From Bacteroidales bacterium (lineage in GTDB: Bacteria > Bacteroidota > Bacteroidia > Bacteroidales > VadinHA17): DNA of 5,689 bases. Position 1 is the stretch's first letter, and each line of letters opens with the position of its first letter. Below the pieces are notes generated by a model, which did no database searches, was not told the origin of the DNA, and saw only the letters and a program-made list of their open reading frames with translations. The stretch lies in NCBI GenBank assembly GCA_022615595.1, contig JAKEGI010000281.1, positions 1 through 5,689 of the forward strand. Reading direction: 5' to 3'. This document shows positions 5,127 through 5,689 of the stretch, piece after piece. The position numbers were made by a program, and so were the translations under genes.

Positions 5127-5689
5127 ATGAAAAAGTTCTTAATCACATCGCTCCTCGCAGTTCTGGCAGCAACCACGACGACAGTCAGGGCACAGAACTA
5201 CCTGGATGATTACCTGGGCCTCCCGGGTGACAACCTCAACCTCTATGCAGTCATGAACCTGTTCCAGGAATCACAGACTCTTGAAGAGTTTGAGAGAAAG
5301 ATTAACGAAGAAAACTCAAGGATCAATAACCTTGACCTCAACAGAGACAACTTTGTTGACTACATCACAGTCACCGACTATGTCGACGGCAATGTTCACA
5401 ACATCGTCCTTCGCGTGGCGCTGAACCGCTCCGAGCAGCAGGACGTTGCAGTCTTCACTGTCGAGCGCTTCCGCAACGGTTCTGTACAGATACAGCTCAT
5501 AGGCGATGAGGCACTCTACGGAAAGAACTATATCATCGAACCGATTTATGCAGAGACACCCAACCCCGGCTACAGGGGCAACTCGTACAAGAAGAGTAAT
5601 GTGGCCGTTGTCACCACCACCTACTACGAGGTAGCATACTGGCCGGTGATAAGGTTCATCTACCAGCCCTCATATGTAGTATGGCACTC
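5127..5689 (+). CDS. Secreted protein with dockerin/EF-hand-like calcium loop (3' end beyond window)
   Basis: The frame opens at ATG 5127, just after AAAGG at 5120-5124, and remains open for 187 codons to the window edge. Residues 1-22 form a signal peptide: KK at 2-3, a hydrophobic core (FLITSLLAVLAA), and a likely cleavage after VRA with mature QN. The mature part has PGDNLNLYAVMNLFQES (33-49), then a short helix-like segment rich in charged residues, then D70-L-N72-R-D74-N-F-V-D78-YI. That pattern resembles the calcium-coordinating loop of dockerins and EF-hands. A predicted beta-rich region follows and contains GDEALYGKNYIIEP; the visible end is rich in Tyr, Trp and Val (YYEVAYWPVIRFIYQPSYVVW). 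From memory, similar uncharacterised exported proteins are common in Bacteroidetes; I do not know a function. It is preceded by its own promoter-like sequence and is unlikely to belong to the pxp operon. Confidence 0.87.
   Translation, partial: MKKFLITSLLAVLAATTTTVRAQNYLDDYLGLPGDNLNLYAVMNLFQESQTLEEFERKINEENSRINNLDLNRDNFVDYITVTDYVDGNVHNIVLRVALNRSEQQDVAVFTVERFRNGSVQIQLIGDEALYGKNYIIEPIYAETPNPGYRGNSYKKSNVAVVTTTYYEVAYWPVIRFIYQPSYVVWH

Overview
The window most likely comes from a Bacteroidota chromosome (Bacteroidales-like). Three things point there: Bacteroidetes-type promoter boxes (TTTG/CTTG-like -33 and TAnnTTTG-like -7), a secreted protein of a type I associate with this phylum at the right end, and short tandem heptamer arrays in the intergenic regions. 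Base composition looks close to half G+C and even throughout, with no sign of a transposase, integrase, tRNA, rRNA or CRISPR array. The assignment is an inference from content, not from a marker gene.

Layout. On the minus strand, 1-251 is the 5' part of a small rubredoxin-like zinc/iron-knuckle protein with a membrane segment, cut by the window edge. A divergent intergenic region (252-448) follows, with candidate promoters for both directions and a degenerate 7-bp tandem array. Next is a tight four-gene plus-strand operon (449-4099): an atypical NRAMP-fold membrane transporter, then pxpA, pxpB and pxpC, the three subunits of the prokaryotic ATP-dependent 5-oxoprolinase. Spacings are 6 nt, 4 nt and a 1-nt overlap. 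Downstream (4154-4860) lies a broken class A penicillin-binding protein gene. Its N-terminal membrane anchor is joined out of frame to its C-terminal KTG region, and the catalytic middle is missing. A 160-bp stretch of tandem 8-mer and 7-mer repeats follows (4862-5021), then a promoter-like region and the start of a secreted protein with a calcium-loop-like motif that runs off the right edge.

How the genes work together. PxpABC converts 5-oxoproline (pyroglutamate), a damage product of glutamine and glutamate and a peptide-degradation product, to glutamate at the cost of ATP. The co-transcribed NRAMP homologue lacks all four residues that bind the metal in classical NRAMP proteins (Asp and Asn of helix 1, Ala and Met of helix 6). 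The main hypothesis here is that it no longer carries transition metals and instead imports 5-oxoproline or a related small molecule for the PxpABC enzyme. The 7-bp arrays on both sides of the operon and the deletion-broken penicillin-binding protein gene suggest a locus prone to slippage or rearrangement.
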